64,000 nucleotides of DNA, from assembly GCF_037102585.1 (NCBI RefSeq), contig NW_027043829.1, positions 1 to 64,000 on the forward strand, written 5' to 3'. Under the pieces are notes generated by a model, which was not told where the DNA came from, did not search any database, and saw nothing but the letters and a program-made list of their open reading frames with translations. Positions 11,159 through 21,952 of this stretch are shown piece by piece; positions within the stretch are counted from its first letter, which is position 1, and each line of letters starts with the position of its first letter. This stretch comes from Saccharomycopsis crataegensis (Eukaryota; Ascomycota; Saccharomycetes; Ascoideales; Saccharomycopsidaceae). The position numbers and the translations under genes were made by a program.

Positions 11159-11846
11159 CTATCCCTCAATTTCATATGACCCACGGCACCGCACAACATG
11201 CTCCACCACATTTCTCCCGCAAATCTCCTTCTTATCCTCCAATATTTTCAGAATCATCTCAAACTCTTTGAAATATGAAAATGATAACACTGCCTTCAAT
11301 TTCTGACTTCATATACCTCCACAATTCACACATCTTAATCCATCCTAGCTTCAACAATAATCACATATCTTCTTTAATACTTCTCCATTTTTTATGCTTT
11401 ATTTAAAGTTTATTCTCTTCTAATCCATACAAAATACTCACACAAATCTCAATCCTCGCCATACCTTCGCTTTCTTCAATATCAGACATAATACTGCTCG
11501 CCCAATACAAAGGGGTATCTCACCCTCGTTAGCTCTCAAATGATTTCTGCTGAAGATGTAGAGAATTCCGCTGATTGTGGAACGGGGTCCCAAACCCCCT
11601 GCATATTTCCGCGGATTATGCCAAAACATTATGGCTGATTGTGCAACGCACATTTCAAGCGCCAATATCTCTACCACATTATATTATCTTTCAGATAAAA
11701 TTATATATTTTTGCTCAGCATCTTCTCCAGATTTCAACAGCATCATTACTAGCCATTTCCACCCAGTATTCATCATTTAAAAATTCCGGCTGATTGTGCT
11801 GCAATGTATGGCATTCCGGCGGATTGCGCGACTGTATCCCTAGGTA
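11159..11846. repeat. CTAGGTA-ended subtelomeric element, copy B
   Basis: Near-identical to copy A, including the iteron-like right half and the terminus at 11822-11846. Its left flank (CCATAGGGACCTC) is shared with the 852 copy, so those two also share upstream satellite. Its right end abuts satellite sequence TTCCATATCATGATC abruptly, in the middle of a unit seen whole elsewhere. This suggests insertion or recombination at the terminus. Confidence 0.75.
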
Positions 11847-13600
11847 TTCCATATCATGATCTTATCCACATAAAATGATCTCAATTATTTCATCTACAAT
11901 CTTACTTTTTCTCTCTCTCTTTTTTTTTCCATTAATATCTACACATCTATTTCTCATACATACAATAATCCCGATCTTCCTCAAAAATTACTCACCTAAT
12001 TTCTCCGCCACATTTTCATTTACATCTCCTACTTAACAATCATATCTATATTACAATTTCCCAAATATTTCATAAACAATCTTCCTTTTTCTCTCTCACT
12101 TTTTTTTTCGAAAATACCTCACCCTTAAATTCACACACATACATGACCCCCGACCATCACCAAAATTCATCCAACCTGATTTCCCACCACATTTTCATTT
12201 ACATCTCCTACTTAACAATCATATCTATATTACAATTTCCCAAATATTTCATAAACAATCTTCCTTTTTCTCTCTCACTTTTTTTTTCAAAAATACCTCA
12301 CCCTTAAATTCACACACATACATGACCCCCGACCATCACCAAAATTCATCTAACCTGATTTCCCTTACACATTTTTATTTTAATCACCTATTTTATGATT
12401 ATAATCATATTAAAATCTCTCAAATATTCCATAAATAATCCTCCTTTTTTTTTCAATATCTTTTTTCAAAAATATCTAGACCTCTATTTCTTACCTACAT
12501 TCATCCCCACTCCCATCAAAAATCATCCAACCTGATTTCCCACCCCATTTTCAATTCCATCTCCTACTTAACAATCATATCTATATTAAAATTTCCCAAA
12601 TATTTCATAAACAATCTTTCTTTTTCTCTCTCACTTTTTTTTTCAAAAATACCTGACCCTTAAATTCACACACATACATGACCCCCGACCATCACCAAAA
12701 TTCATCTAACCTGATTTCCCTTACACATTTTTATTTTAATCACCTATTTTATGATTATAATCATATTAAAATCTCTCAAATATTCCATCAACAATCCTCC
12801 TTTTTTTTTCAATAACTTTTTCTCAAAAATATCTAGACCTCTATTTCTTACCTACATTCATCCCCACTCCCATCAAAAATCATCATCATCCTCATTTCTC
12901 TCCCACATTTTCTCCTCAATCCAACATTTTACATCTCAATCTATATTAAAATCAATCAATCATCTCATAAACAATCTTACTTTTTCTATTGAATAAAAAA
13001 TAGTCTCAAAATATCATCCCCATAATCTCCTTCTCTACTACACATATCCCATCAAAATTCCATATTATCCTCATTTTTCTATCACATTCTACTTTCCATC
13101 TGATATTTTAGAATCAAATCTATAATACAATCTCTCAAATATTTCATAACTGATCTTACTTTTTTCATAAATCTTTTTTTTTCTAAATTACATAGACATT
13201 CACCTCCCATCTCTCAACCACACACCCATACAAGATCCCCGACCTTCACCAAAACTTTACCATCCCTATTTTTCCGCCACATTTTATTCTCAATCCTAAC
13301 TATTATCATCAAACCTATATTAAAATCACCCAACTATTTCATAACTGATCCTACTTTTTTCATAACCTTTTTTTTTCTTTCAAAATATAGGATCATCTCA
13401 TACATACACCCAACCCCGACCATCAAAACTATCATCTTCAATTTTTCCTACATTTTCCTACGATTTTCTCCATTTTTTTGACCTAATCAATTCCAGATCT
13501 CCTAAATATATTGATGATATACTTACTTTTTTTCCTTATCTTCTATTTCCCAAAATAATTCTCATTACATTCAAACTTTCATCACCATATTATCACACAA
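11847..13600. repeat. Subtelomeric satellite block (right)
   Basis: The clearest tandem monomers are here: ACATGACC starts at 12141, 12320 and 12676, with one diverged unit between the last two, giving a period near 178-179. Units degrade progressively after about 12900, but the layout (CCTCATTTTTC…CACATT…TTACTTTTTT) persists to about 13600. No gene is seen. Confidence 0.8.
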
Positions 13601-14999
13601 ACCACCGCAATTCTCCGCCAACTGACCGCTCTGATTTTCAATATAAATACCCTGATCAATCATCCTATCCTCATAATATATCAAATCACCTCCACTTTCT
13701 CTTCACTCATCTTCTTTTATATTTTAATTACCACACAAATCATCCAGCTCAGGCCCCGATCATCGTCCTTTTTCAAACCTCAAATTCCCCGCTCAGCCCG
13801 CTGCTCTGGTACATTTCCACCACTGAACGGGTCCCGCACCCCCGCTTTGCCCATTTTCAATATCCAAGATATCTCAAATATAAAGACATTATAAAAATAC
13901 TATTTTTCTCTACTCCACATTCCACTTCTCAGATCCCAAATATCCCCACTTAAAGTGCCCATAATCGCCATTGCGCTCTCGCTGCTAGCCCATTGCGCTC
14001 TCGCTGCACTCTGCTAACAACCATTTTTTCGCCCCATACAAACCCGCTGCGCTCTCGCTGCAAAAATGTATGCGATTGCGCTCTGGCTGCCTTTATCTAG
14101 CTATATGTATGCGATTGCGCTCTGGCTGCCTTTATCTAGCTATATGTCTCTATTTTCTCCATTGTCACGGTAACAAATATCGACGCACAAGAAAAAAAGC
14201 TCAAGGAATTTTTTTCGGAACAATTGTTAGTGTCAGATTTAAATCAATTTCAATGGCTACTTCTTTTTGGCTATTATTTTTGTATTATACTGAAGAAGTC
14301 CCTATAGGCAACACCCATATATGGGAAGAGGACACTGTATGAGAATTAAAAACTCTCTGCGATGACCTTTTCTCCTAGCCACCCTGTCGGAAATAACTAG
14401 ACATTGCGTAAAGAAATAACGAAAAATGAAGTTCAATTCCATAGATAAGATGGACACCTTTATTGAATATGTATTTGTAATAGTTAGTAATACTTAGAAA
14501 GCTCATGTTTGGTGTATTTCCGCTTTACTTTAGACAGAAACTTTTTTATAGCTTTAAAAAATTAGCACCTGTCCGATGCATGATTTTCGTCTATCTTTTC
14601 TATCTTTCTTTAGCTCTGCAAATTATTTCAGGGACATCCATTGCATTTTGGAACCCCAAACTGTATTTATTGTTATGCTGTATCTGCTGTGCTCTATTTG
14701 CTGTGTTCTATTTCTTGTGTTGTATATTTTGAGTTGTATTATTCTTTGACTTACTCGAGTGTTTTGCGGTTGTAATTTATGTGCATGAATAGACGTTAAT
14801 TCGCATCGGCGATCTTATCGCTCTAGGGATATCGTCCATTCCATGTTTGATTGTTTTTTTTTTCTTCAAATATGGATAATGACATTTATTTAATGGTCGA
14901 CACCTCCAACAACATTCTTACTTTTTATGCCAATAAAAGAAAAAATTGTACCTTCAGGTGAAAAATAAAGATATAGGATTTTTAAGTTAATTGATTATA
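13601..14999. other. Repeat-to-unique transition, no gene seen
   Basis: The satellite fades out by about 13.7 kb. GC-richer pieces follow (GAACGGGTCCCGCACCCC near 13837), then the GCGCTCTCGCTGC block and ordinary AT-rich sequence. The last few hundred bases serve as the 5' flank of the AIF-like gene. Open frames of 75-90 codons here are not protein-like. Confidence 0.5.
13969..14143. repeat. GCGCTCTCGCTGC cluster with a 39-bp tandem pair
   Basis: GCGCTCTCGCTGC recurs near 13973, 13995 and 14048. Two perfect 39-bp units follow (starts 14066 and 14105), containing the variant GCGCTCTGGCTGC followed by CTTTATCTAGCTAT. This looks like recent local duplication at the inner edge of the subtelomere. 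Confidence 0.8.
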
Positions 15000-16166
15000 A
15001 TGACAGCTCCTTCTTCCTCCACTTGGTCTACACAAAAAATAAAGATCACAATCATAGGTGGGGGAATCTTTGGTAATTCTGCTGCAAACAATCTCATAAA
15101 GGCCCACCCACTGTACGAAATCACCTTGATATCGAACAGGGACTATGCCCTAAACGTTATGGCCAGTCACAGGCTTGTTGTTGATGGGTTCAATTCAAAA
15201 CAAGTTACAAGACCTCTTTCTTCAATTATCAATAACAAGGTAAAAATTGTCGTGGTACAGGATATTACAAATTTTGATGATAAATCTACCGATATCATCC
15301 TGATGGCAAGCAATCAGCAAATCAATATCCCTCATGATATCCTCATTCTAGCAACAGGTTCAATTTGGACAAATCCCATACTCACCAATGAATTTGGGGC
15401 CAATTTGGGTCAAATGGACCAATATGTTAATGAACAAATGGAACAACTCAAGACTGCTAAAAAAGTTGTTATTGCTGGGCTAGGATTCGTTGGGATTGAG
15501 TTAGCAGGGGAATTAGGCCATAAGTTCAAGAAAGAATTAGGCACAGGCCAAAAAAAAATTATCTGTGTTCATCCGTCTGATAGTGTGTTGGATGAAAACT
15601 ATAAACACAGTATTAGATCCTCAATTAAGGATTATTTGAGCGAAATGAACCTCACTTTGATGTTCCATGATGTGGCATTATTTGATGAATCTGATCCTAA
15701 CACAGTTATCCTTAGGTCCTCAAATACCGTTATAGAAGATGTTGATGTTTTTTATAATTGCACTGGTCCTAAACCAAATTTGCCACCAACCACTTTACAA
15801 GAATTGGATCTTAGTAATAGAGGTTTTGTTAAAGTCAAAAAGACCCTCCAGACTTTAAATTACCCAAATATTTTTGCCATTGGTGATATTAACAATGTTC
15901 CCGGCAAAAATATGAATTACCGAGAAGAGCATATCCAAGTCTTGAAGCAAAATGTCCATGCTGTGGTTACCAGCAACAAGAGTGGTTTCAAAGATTACGA
16001 AGCAAAGGAAAAAGCTCTTGGAATTTCAATCGGACCCAAAGCCGGGGTTGGTCAAGCCCCAGTACCAGTTGTGGGAACTATTAAAGTTCCTGATATGCTT
16101 GTTGTAATGTATAAGAGTAAAACATTGTACACCGATAAGCTAAACAGTATTTTGGGAAAGATTTGA
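15000..16166 (+). CDS. AIF1: AIF/AMID-like FAD-dependent oxidoreductase
   Basis: The protein has 388 residues. The ATG at 15000 is used; the frame extends three codons upstream only through a TTG. The N-terminal FAD Rossmann motif IIGGGIFGNSAA is at ~14-25, ILATGS at ~115, a second dinucleotide-binding motif VVIAGLGFVGIELAGE at ~155-172, and the C-terminal FAD motif FAIGDINNVPG at ~293. This is the pyridine-nucleotide disulfide oxidoreductase fold shared by yeast Aif1 and animal AIFM2/FSP1, which pass electrons from NAD(P)H to quinones. No clear mitochondrial presequence is seen. The family call is firm; orthology to AIF1 rather than a paralogue is inferred. Confidence 0.75.
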   Translation: MTAPSSSTWSTQKIKITIIGGGIFGNSAANNLIKAHPLYEITLISNRDYALNVMASHRLVVDGFNSKQVTRPLSSIINNKVKIVVVQDITNFDDKSTDIILMASNQQINIPHDILILATGSIWTNPILTNEFGANLGQMDQYVNEQMEQLKTAKKVVIAGLGFVGIELAGELGHKFKKELGTGQKKIICVHPSDSVLDENYKHSIRSSIKDYLSEMNLTLMFHDVALFDESDPNTVILRSSNTVIEDVDVFYNCTGPKPNLPPTTLQELDLSNRGFVKVKKTLQTLNYPNIFAIGDINNVPGKNMNYREEHIQVLKQNVHAVVTSNKSGFKDYEAKEKALGISIGPKAGVGQAPVPVVGTIKVPDMLVVMYKSKTLYTDKLNSILGKI

Positions 16167-17030
16167 ACTTGACTTGATTAATTCCAACTTTTTTTTTAAA
16201 CACATCTATTCGCGTGCAATTGATTTTCGCTTTTTTGTCATCTTGGGGAGTTTTTTTTTTTTGCTTAGCATATTTGGGCTTTTTTTGATAGGTTTGGTTT
16301 ACACTTATCCCATTAGTGTAATGTCAATTTTTTTTCTAGATAATATCATGGGACTTCAGAACCCAGTTTGTTTTTGATTTTTTTTTTTTTGGTTCATAAT
16401 TATTAACACCAGTGGGCATTTCATAGACAGAGAATTTAACTCCATCAACAATTTTGATTTTGTAGATCACCTCAAACGTGAAATTGAGCAAATTTATCCC
16501 CAAAAATTGTTTATGCCAAGATGCCCAGAGGCATTTTCGATTTTTTTCTTTCAACAATAAAAGTGGGGGAATCCACGTTATTGGTCAGACTCTCGAGTAT
16601 ATTTTGCCACAAGGGAATTAAAAGTGTTCCAATAGAATCATCAGGCTATTTTCAATACCGAAGCAATTATCGGATTGTGGATTGTGCCGTACTCTTTATT
16701 AGATGTCATCAATATATGTGCTTGATCACGAGAGTATCGTTTTTTTTTTGTAAGTTTTTCTCTACTTTCCCCATCTCATCGGTTGGCTATAGACATCAAA
16801 GAAATCATCAAAGAAATCATCAAAAGCTTCATTGAAATGTCTTGATCTTTCGAAGATTTCTCTTCATCATTTTTATCTTTGAATTTCCTCGCCATTTATG
16901 GTATATTGGCCTCACTCGTTCGAAAATTTTTCCCTGGCTTGTTCAAATTTGCTCACCATCACAGTTTCGGTAAAATGTGCTCAAATGTTAAATACTTCCC
17001 AAGAAATATTATAAATACGAGAACAGCATC
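16167..17030. other. Intergenic: AIF-like 3' flank and FRE 5' flank
   Basis: T-rich sequence with several T8-T10 runs; no gene or RNA recognised. The FRE promoter should be in the right half. Confidence 0.5.
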
Positions 17031-18971
17031 ATGGTGAACCGCAAAAAAAAAACAATCTATTTAACCAGAAAGCACATTATTTGTTGCAAGTATATTAACT
17101 TTACCATGGTTTTTGGGAAGAGAGACCTATACGCTGAAGGAGTTTGGTGTATCAATGATGTCAACACCACCTTGTATAAAGAACTAAAACATAAGTCTCA
17201 AGCAGCTCATCCTTGGGCATATCAAGCCGAATATGGAAAATACATGACTTATTATTTGGTGGTTATCATAGGGCTATTCATCTTCAAAAGGCTTCATTTT
17301 AGCTACGTGGATGAGGAAGATTTAAACAATAGATCCAAGGTATTTGGTAGACCAAATTTTTTCAATAAAATCGTTGCATTTAATAGGTATATTACTTATC
17401 GAAGACTCCCAATAACCCTTTGTGAATACCTTGGGCTTCCTTGTTCGGTTGCCAATGTTACAGTACTATGTCTGACCCTATTGTATGTGTTATGCTATAC
17501 ATTCATACCCAAAGTCTGGTATAGAGCCTGCAGCGGGTTTGGCAGTCCCCCTTTGGCGATCCGTGCTGCTCTAGAATGCATGGCATTTATTCCATTCATC
17601 CTCATTTTATCAGGGAAGTCAAATATCATCAGCACTTGGACAGGAGTGAGTTATGAGCGACTCAATGTTTATCATAGATGGGCCTCTTTTATTGCTTATT
17701 TTTTGGCGTGGGTCCACATTATTCCATTCTATTACCAAGCATATAAGGAAGGTGGAGCTGGAAGAGTGAGCTATAAGCAGAGGACGGATGAGATGTTTGT
17801 TAATGGTATTCCTCCAACAGTATTTTTCACTTGGTTATGTTTTGCATCTTATACATCCATTAGACAGTGGTGGTACGAATTATTTTTTCATTTGCACTGG
17901 CTCTGTGGTATCGGTTTTTGTATAAGTTTGTATATTCATATCTACCCAGAATTGGGCTCTCAAAATTACTTATATGCTACAGTTGCATTATGGGGAAGTC
18001 AAGTGTTATGGAGGTTTGTCGTGAAAACTGCTTTGAAACCAGGAAAACGATTTCTAAAAACCAGATCATCCAAGGCCAGAAAATTCTTGGTTAAGAATGG
18101 ATCACGAGTCAGTGAAAGCTTCGAAATAGCCATCGAAAATAAAGGCATGGATTTCCATTGGAAACCAGGCCAGCATTTATTCATTAGAGTCCCAGGAATG
18201 AGAATTTTGGATAACCACCCTTTTTCCATATGCAACATTCCAAATGACGACCAAGAAAATATCAGACTCCTAGTCAAACCAGAAAAAGGGCTTACTAGAA
18301 AAATTTATAATCAAATCCCTGAATCAATGACCAGTGATATGAAGGTATTTATTGATGGCCCTTATGGTGGTACCCCAAGAGAATATGATTCTTTCACAAA
18401 CTTGTACTTGTTTGCCAATGGAACTGGTGTCTCTGCCGTTTTACCATTCTTGTTGGCTGGTTCTAGATCAATGATCGATAAATATTCCAGGATTCGTGAA
18501 ATTAGGTTGGATTGGATAATAAGGTTCGATGAAGATTTAGAGTGGGTCAGAAATGAATTAGAATCTGTTCCTAAGAGTCTTATTGAATCTGGCATTGTAA
18601 CAATTAATGTTTATTGTGTTAATAATATCGAAGATTCAAATGCTGCCACGAATCCTCTTGATTCAGAATCTATTTCTTCTGAAGAAAATCGTCACTTTCA
18701 GACAAAGCCAAAACAACCCTTCTTGCCCAATATTACCAATTCCAATAAGGGCAATAGCTTGCTCAATCTTTTTAATTTCAAGCCTATAATCAAAGATCTT
18801 TTCATTGATATTAAGGATTCTTTGGGCAGCAAAAATATGATTGTGTGTTCTGGTTCTCAGTCGATGAAATTTGAAGTGGGGAATAGTGTCGCTGCGCTAC
18901 AAACTAGTGTTTTGGAAAAGAGCTCTAAGGTTAAGGAAGTCTACTTGCATACTGAGAATTTCGGTTGGTAG
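17031..18971 (+). CDS. Ferric reductase / NOX-family transmembrane reductase
   Basis: The protein has 646 residues from the ATG at 17031. A second ATG at 17106 would give a neater MVFGKRDLYAEGVWC start and may be the true one. There are several membrane segments (e.g. TYYLVVIIGLFIF near residue 78). The bis-heme signature is complete: two His pairs, each with 13 residues between them, in YHRWASF…WVHII (~213-227) and HLHWLCG…YIHIYP (~285-301). The FAD-binding motif HPFSICNIP (~400) and the NADPH-binding GPYGG and FANGTGVSAVLPFL (~442-475) follow, with a C-terminal VCSGS motif. It would move electrons from cytosolic NADPH to external Fe(III)/Cu(II), or make superoxide. No long signal-peptided ectodomain is present, so FRE8- or FRP1-like members fit better than FRE1. 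Confidence 0.82.
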   Translation: MVNRKKKTIYLTRKHIICCKYINFTMVFGKRDLYAEGVWCINDVNTTLYKELKHKSQAAHPWAYQAEYGKYMTYYLVVIIGLFIFKRLHFSYVDEEDLNNRSKVFGRPNFFNKIVAFNRYITYRRLPITLCEYLGLPCSVANVTVLCLTLLYVLCYTFIPKVWYRACSGFGSPPLAIRAALECMAFIPFILILSGKSNIISTWTGVSYERLNVYHRWASFIAYFLAWVHIIPFYYQAYKEGGAGRVSYKQRTDEMFVNGIPPTVFFTWLCFASYTSIRQWWYELFFHLHWLCGIGFCISLYIHIYPELGSQNYLYATVALWGSQVLWRFVVKTALKPGKRFLKTRSSKARKFLVKNGSRVSESFEIAIENKGMDFHWKPGQHLFIRVPGMRILDNHPFSICNIPNDDQENIRLLVKPEKGLTRKIYNQIPESMTSDMKVFIDGPYGGTPREYDSFTNLYLFANGTGVSAVLPFLLAGSRSMIDKYSRIREIRLDWIIRFDEDLEWVRNELESVPKSLIESGIVTINVYCVNNIEDSNAATNPLDSESISSEENRHFQTKPKQPFLPNITNSNKGNSLLNLFNFKPIIKDLFIDIKDSLGSKNMIVCSGSQSMKFEVGNSVAALQTSVLEKSSKVKEVYLHTENFGW

Positions 18972-19471
18972 TTTCTCATCCTCTTTTTCTCCATTTCTTA
19001 GTTTTTTTTCCTTCCTTTCCTGTCTGTTTTCTGCTTTCAAAAGCTCGCTTAGTTTCAATAGCAAAATAATTTATGCATCATATCGAAATCCTATCATGAA
19101 CTGAAGGGTTCTAAATAAATATTACATATGCACATTTCTCATCATTTCGAATTGTTAATATATATAGTGCCTCCTGGAAAAAGGCTATTTTAGTCACAAA
19201 ACAGGTCTAAATGCGACAATTAGTAAGAAGGAACTTTTTCAATATACATGGTTTCATCCTGGTCTTAAAAGCATTTTTGATCTGGCCGTTGGGTGGATCG
19301 TGCTTTATTATTTATCAAACTAATATATATATGCATATATATAACATTTATATCAAAATGATTAGCATCTATCTATATTACAAATGTCACCAAAAAAATA
19401 AAAATAAGGAATAAAAATAAGGAATAATAATAATAGTTAGGAATCAGTAAATTACTAAGAAAAAAAAGTTC
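18972..19471. other. Convergent intergenic region
   Basis: 3' flanks of the FRE gene (+) and the MDL gene (-). AT-rich; a short ATATATGCATATATATA stretch lies near 19325. No gene seen. Confidence 0.5.
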
Positions 19472-21952
19472 TCAACGCTTCAAATTTTCAAGAGATTCCT
19501 CGATATTTTCAATACTCTTGTTAGCAGTGGATCTCAATCTAGCAAGTTCTTTCTTTAAATCAACCAATTCTTTCTCCAAAAGTTCGGCTTCAATTTCTCT
19601 ATCATCATGGATGATGGCACTTTGGCGTGGTGTTTCATGTTCATTATCTTCCGTCTCGCGCGGTGATTGACCAGTTCCATTAGCCGCGTCCTGTACTGGA
19701 CTAGCTCCCTGGGCACTCAATAGCTCGTACAAAAATGAATTCTCATCATTGAATAATTCATTAAAGGTGCCAGTTTCTACCATTTTCTTATTCTTCAAAA
19801 CAATAATTCTTGTTGCAGACTTGATAGTTGAAATTCTATGAGCAATGGAAATGGTAGTTAACCCTTCAATGTTTCTTTTATTGATGGTTTTGGTAATTGC
19901 ATTTTCAGATTCAGAGTCTAAAGCACTGGTGGCTTCGTCCAAAATTAAAATTTTTGGCCTCAAAATTAAAGCTCTAGCTAAAGCAATCCTTTGCTTTTGA
20001 CCCCCAGATAGCTGTGCACCTTTTGGACCAATGACAGTCTGTAACCCATTAGGAAAACTGGACAAGAATTTGTTACAATTGGATAGTTCTACTACTCTGT
20101 CGACTTCTTCTTTGGTGGCATTTAGGTATCCATACTTGATATTCTCCTCAATGGTGCCACTGAACAATAAAGGTTCTTGTTGCACGACACCAATAATTCT
20201 TCTAAAATTTTTCAAATTGTATTCTCTGATATCAACCCCATCAAGTTTCACTGCACCGGTAGCTGGATCATAAAATCTCAATAACAAATGCATAATTGTT
20301 GATTTACCCGATCCGCTTGGCCCAACAATACATACATGTTCCCCTGATTTGATTGTAAAATCCAATTCGTTGAAGATAACTGAATTTGGCCTAGTAGGGT
20401 AGAAGAATTTGATATTATCGAAAGAAATCTCAGCCCTTAATTTCAGAGAATCTATTTTCCTACCAGTAGTGGAATGAATTAATGGTTTTCTATCATTAAG
20501 TTCAAACACACGAGAAGCGGCACCCAAGCCCTTCATCAATTCGGAGTAAAAATTGGAGACCCCAAACATAGATGAACCAGTATATACAGCATACATCATG
20601 AATGAAGTCAAATCACCAACAGTGATTTCTCCATTTCTGACCATAGATGTACCCACACTAAGTAACAAAAGCAATGCACAATTTCCGATAAAACCAGTAG
20701 TACCGAAAAATAAACCGGTATATTTCGCATCCAAGAACCCAACATCAAAAACCCTCCTGACTTGTTTAGAGAAGTTATGGATTTCGGTGACTTCTCCATT
20801 GAAACTTTGAATGGTCTTTGTTGAAGACAAACTTTCTTCAGCGACCTTAGTCAAAGACCCGACTTCTTCTTGTAACTTTCTAGAGATATTACGAACTTTT
20901 TTACCATATACTGCTGCTCCAATAGCCAATGGTGGACCCAATAACATCAAGTATCCAGTCAACTTGAGGGAAACAAGACACATCATGGATAAGCCAACTA
21001 CACCACTGATTACAGCTCTAATACCATCAGACAAATTTTGGGTGACAGATCTGGTAATAATAAAGGAATCATTTGTCAACCTGGAAATTAAATCACCGAC
21101 TTTGTTGTAATCAAGGAAAACAGCATCTTGTTCCAATGACTTTTTCAAGATACGAACTCTTAATCTGGCAATCACACGTTCACCAATAGTTTTCAATAGA
21201 ACAATTCTTGTACCATTTGCAAGCGCTCCAATAAGGAAAACAGTACCCAAAGTGACAAAAAAGACATTCAACGGTAATCCAAAAATTCTGATATTCTCAA
21301 CATCTTTATCGACCAAGTTTCCTTTGCTCTGAAATGATGACATAAAGTTCTTTAACCATCCGTCGTTCTCCTCACTACCAGTGGAATCAGTGAAGGCAGC
21401 ATCAGTATCATTTTTTGCATTATTAGTATCTAACAACTTCCCGATAATCATAGGCAAAAGCATACTGATTGTGGAAGAAATCAATAAACAGAAAAAAGCA
21501 ATTAATAGCAATTTGGTTTCCGGGATTGCCAAACGGAACAATTTTTTTAAAGAATCAACGTCAGGATATCCAGATTGAGAATCATCTTTCCTTTCGCTTA
21601 ATTTGAAATTCGCAGAGTTGCTCATGTATTCCAAGTCCCGTGAGTGCTCTTTGTTAGTAGCAATTTTACTATCTTTATCATTGTTTTCCTCTTTTATGGA
21701 AAGAGTTCTTCTTGAATAAATCCCACCAATGGGCGATTTGGAAATAACCCCAGCCTGTGATGCGATACCTATATGCAGTCCTTTTGCTATTTTTAACAAA
21801 GAAAGTCTGGTATACAATTTCGATGAGTTATGAAAGTACCGTGGCAGCTGATCTTTGGTGATTTGGCCCAATCTTGGCACTATACATTGGAAAAGAGATT
21901 TCGAGGACCGATAACTCACACCTCCAAATTTTGTAAATAATACCAGCAGCAT
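19472..21952 (-). CDS. Mitochondrial half-size ABC transporter, MDL1/MDL2 type
   Basis: The protein has 826 residues. The first ~130 residues are Ser/Arg/Lys-rich, as in a mitochondrial targeting region. The six-helix ABC membrane domain spans ~135-470. The nucleotide-binding domain shows Walker A GPSGSGKST (~547), signature LSGGQKQRIALARA (~649), Walker B ILILDEATSALD (~673) and the switch His in SIAHRISTI. In yeast, Mdl1 exports peptides from the mitochondrial matrix, and Mdl1/Mdl2 are inner-membrane proteins. The C-terminal ~75 residues form a charged coiled coil (ELLEKELVDLKKELARL) that extends beyond the usual end. CACGTG lies 362 bp upstream. Whether this is MDL1 or MDL2 cannot be settled by eye. 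Confidence 0.85.
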   Translation of the reverse strand: MLLVLFTKFGGVSYRSSKSLFQCIVPRLGQITKDQLPRYFHNSSKLYTRLSLLKIAKGLHIGIASQAGVISKSPIGGIYSRRTLSIKEENNDKDSKIATNKEHSRDLEYMSNSANFKLSERKDDSQSGYPDVDSLKKLFRLAIPETKLLLIAFFCLLISSTISMLLPMIIGKLLDTNNAKNDTDAAFTDSTGSEENDGWLKNFMSSFQSKGNLVDKDVENIRIFGLPLNVFFVTLGTVFLIGALANGTRIVLLKTIGERVIARLRVRILKKSLEQDAVFLDYNKVGDLISRLTNDSFIITRSVTQNLSDGIRAVISGVVGLSMMCLVSLKLTGYLMLLGPPLAIGAAVYGKKVRNISRKLQEEVGSLTKVAEESLSSTKTIQSFNGEVTEIHNFSKQVRRVFDVGFLDAKYTGLFFGTTGFIGNCALLLLLSVGTSMVRNGEITVGDLTSFMMYAVYTGSSMFGVSNFYSELMKGLGAASRVFELNDRKPLIHSTTGRKIDSLKLRAEISFDNIKFFYPTRPNSVIFNELDFTIKSGEHVCIVGPSGSGKSTIMHLLLRFYDPATGAVKLDGVDIREYNLKNFRRIIGVVQQEPLLFSGTIEENIKYGYLNATKEEVDRVVELSNCNKFLSSFPNGLQTVIGPKGAQLSGGQKQRIALARALILRPKILILDEATSALDSESENAITKTINKRNIEGLTTISIAHRISTIKSATRIIVLKNKKMVETGTFNELFNDENSFLYELLSAQGASPVQDAANGTGQSPRETEDNEHETPRQSAIIHDDREIEAELLEKELVDLKKELARLRSTANKSIENIEESLENLKR

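Noticed and set aside
12127-12700. Regularly spaced repeats resembling a CRISPR array
   Set aside because: Units are ~178 bp tandem monomers without distinct repeat and spacer parts, in a eukaryotic genome.
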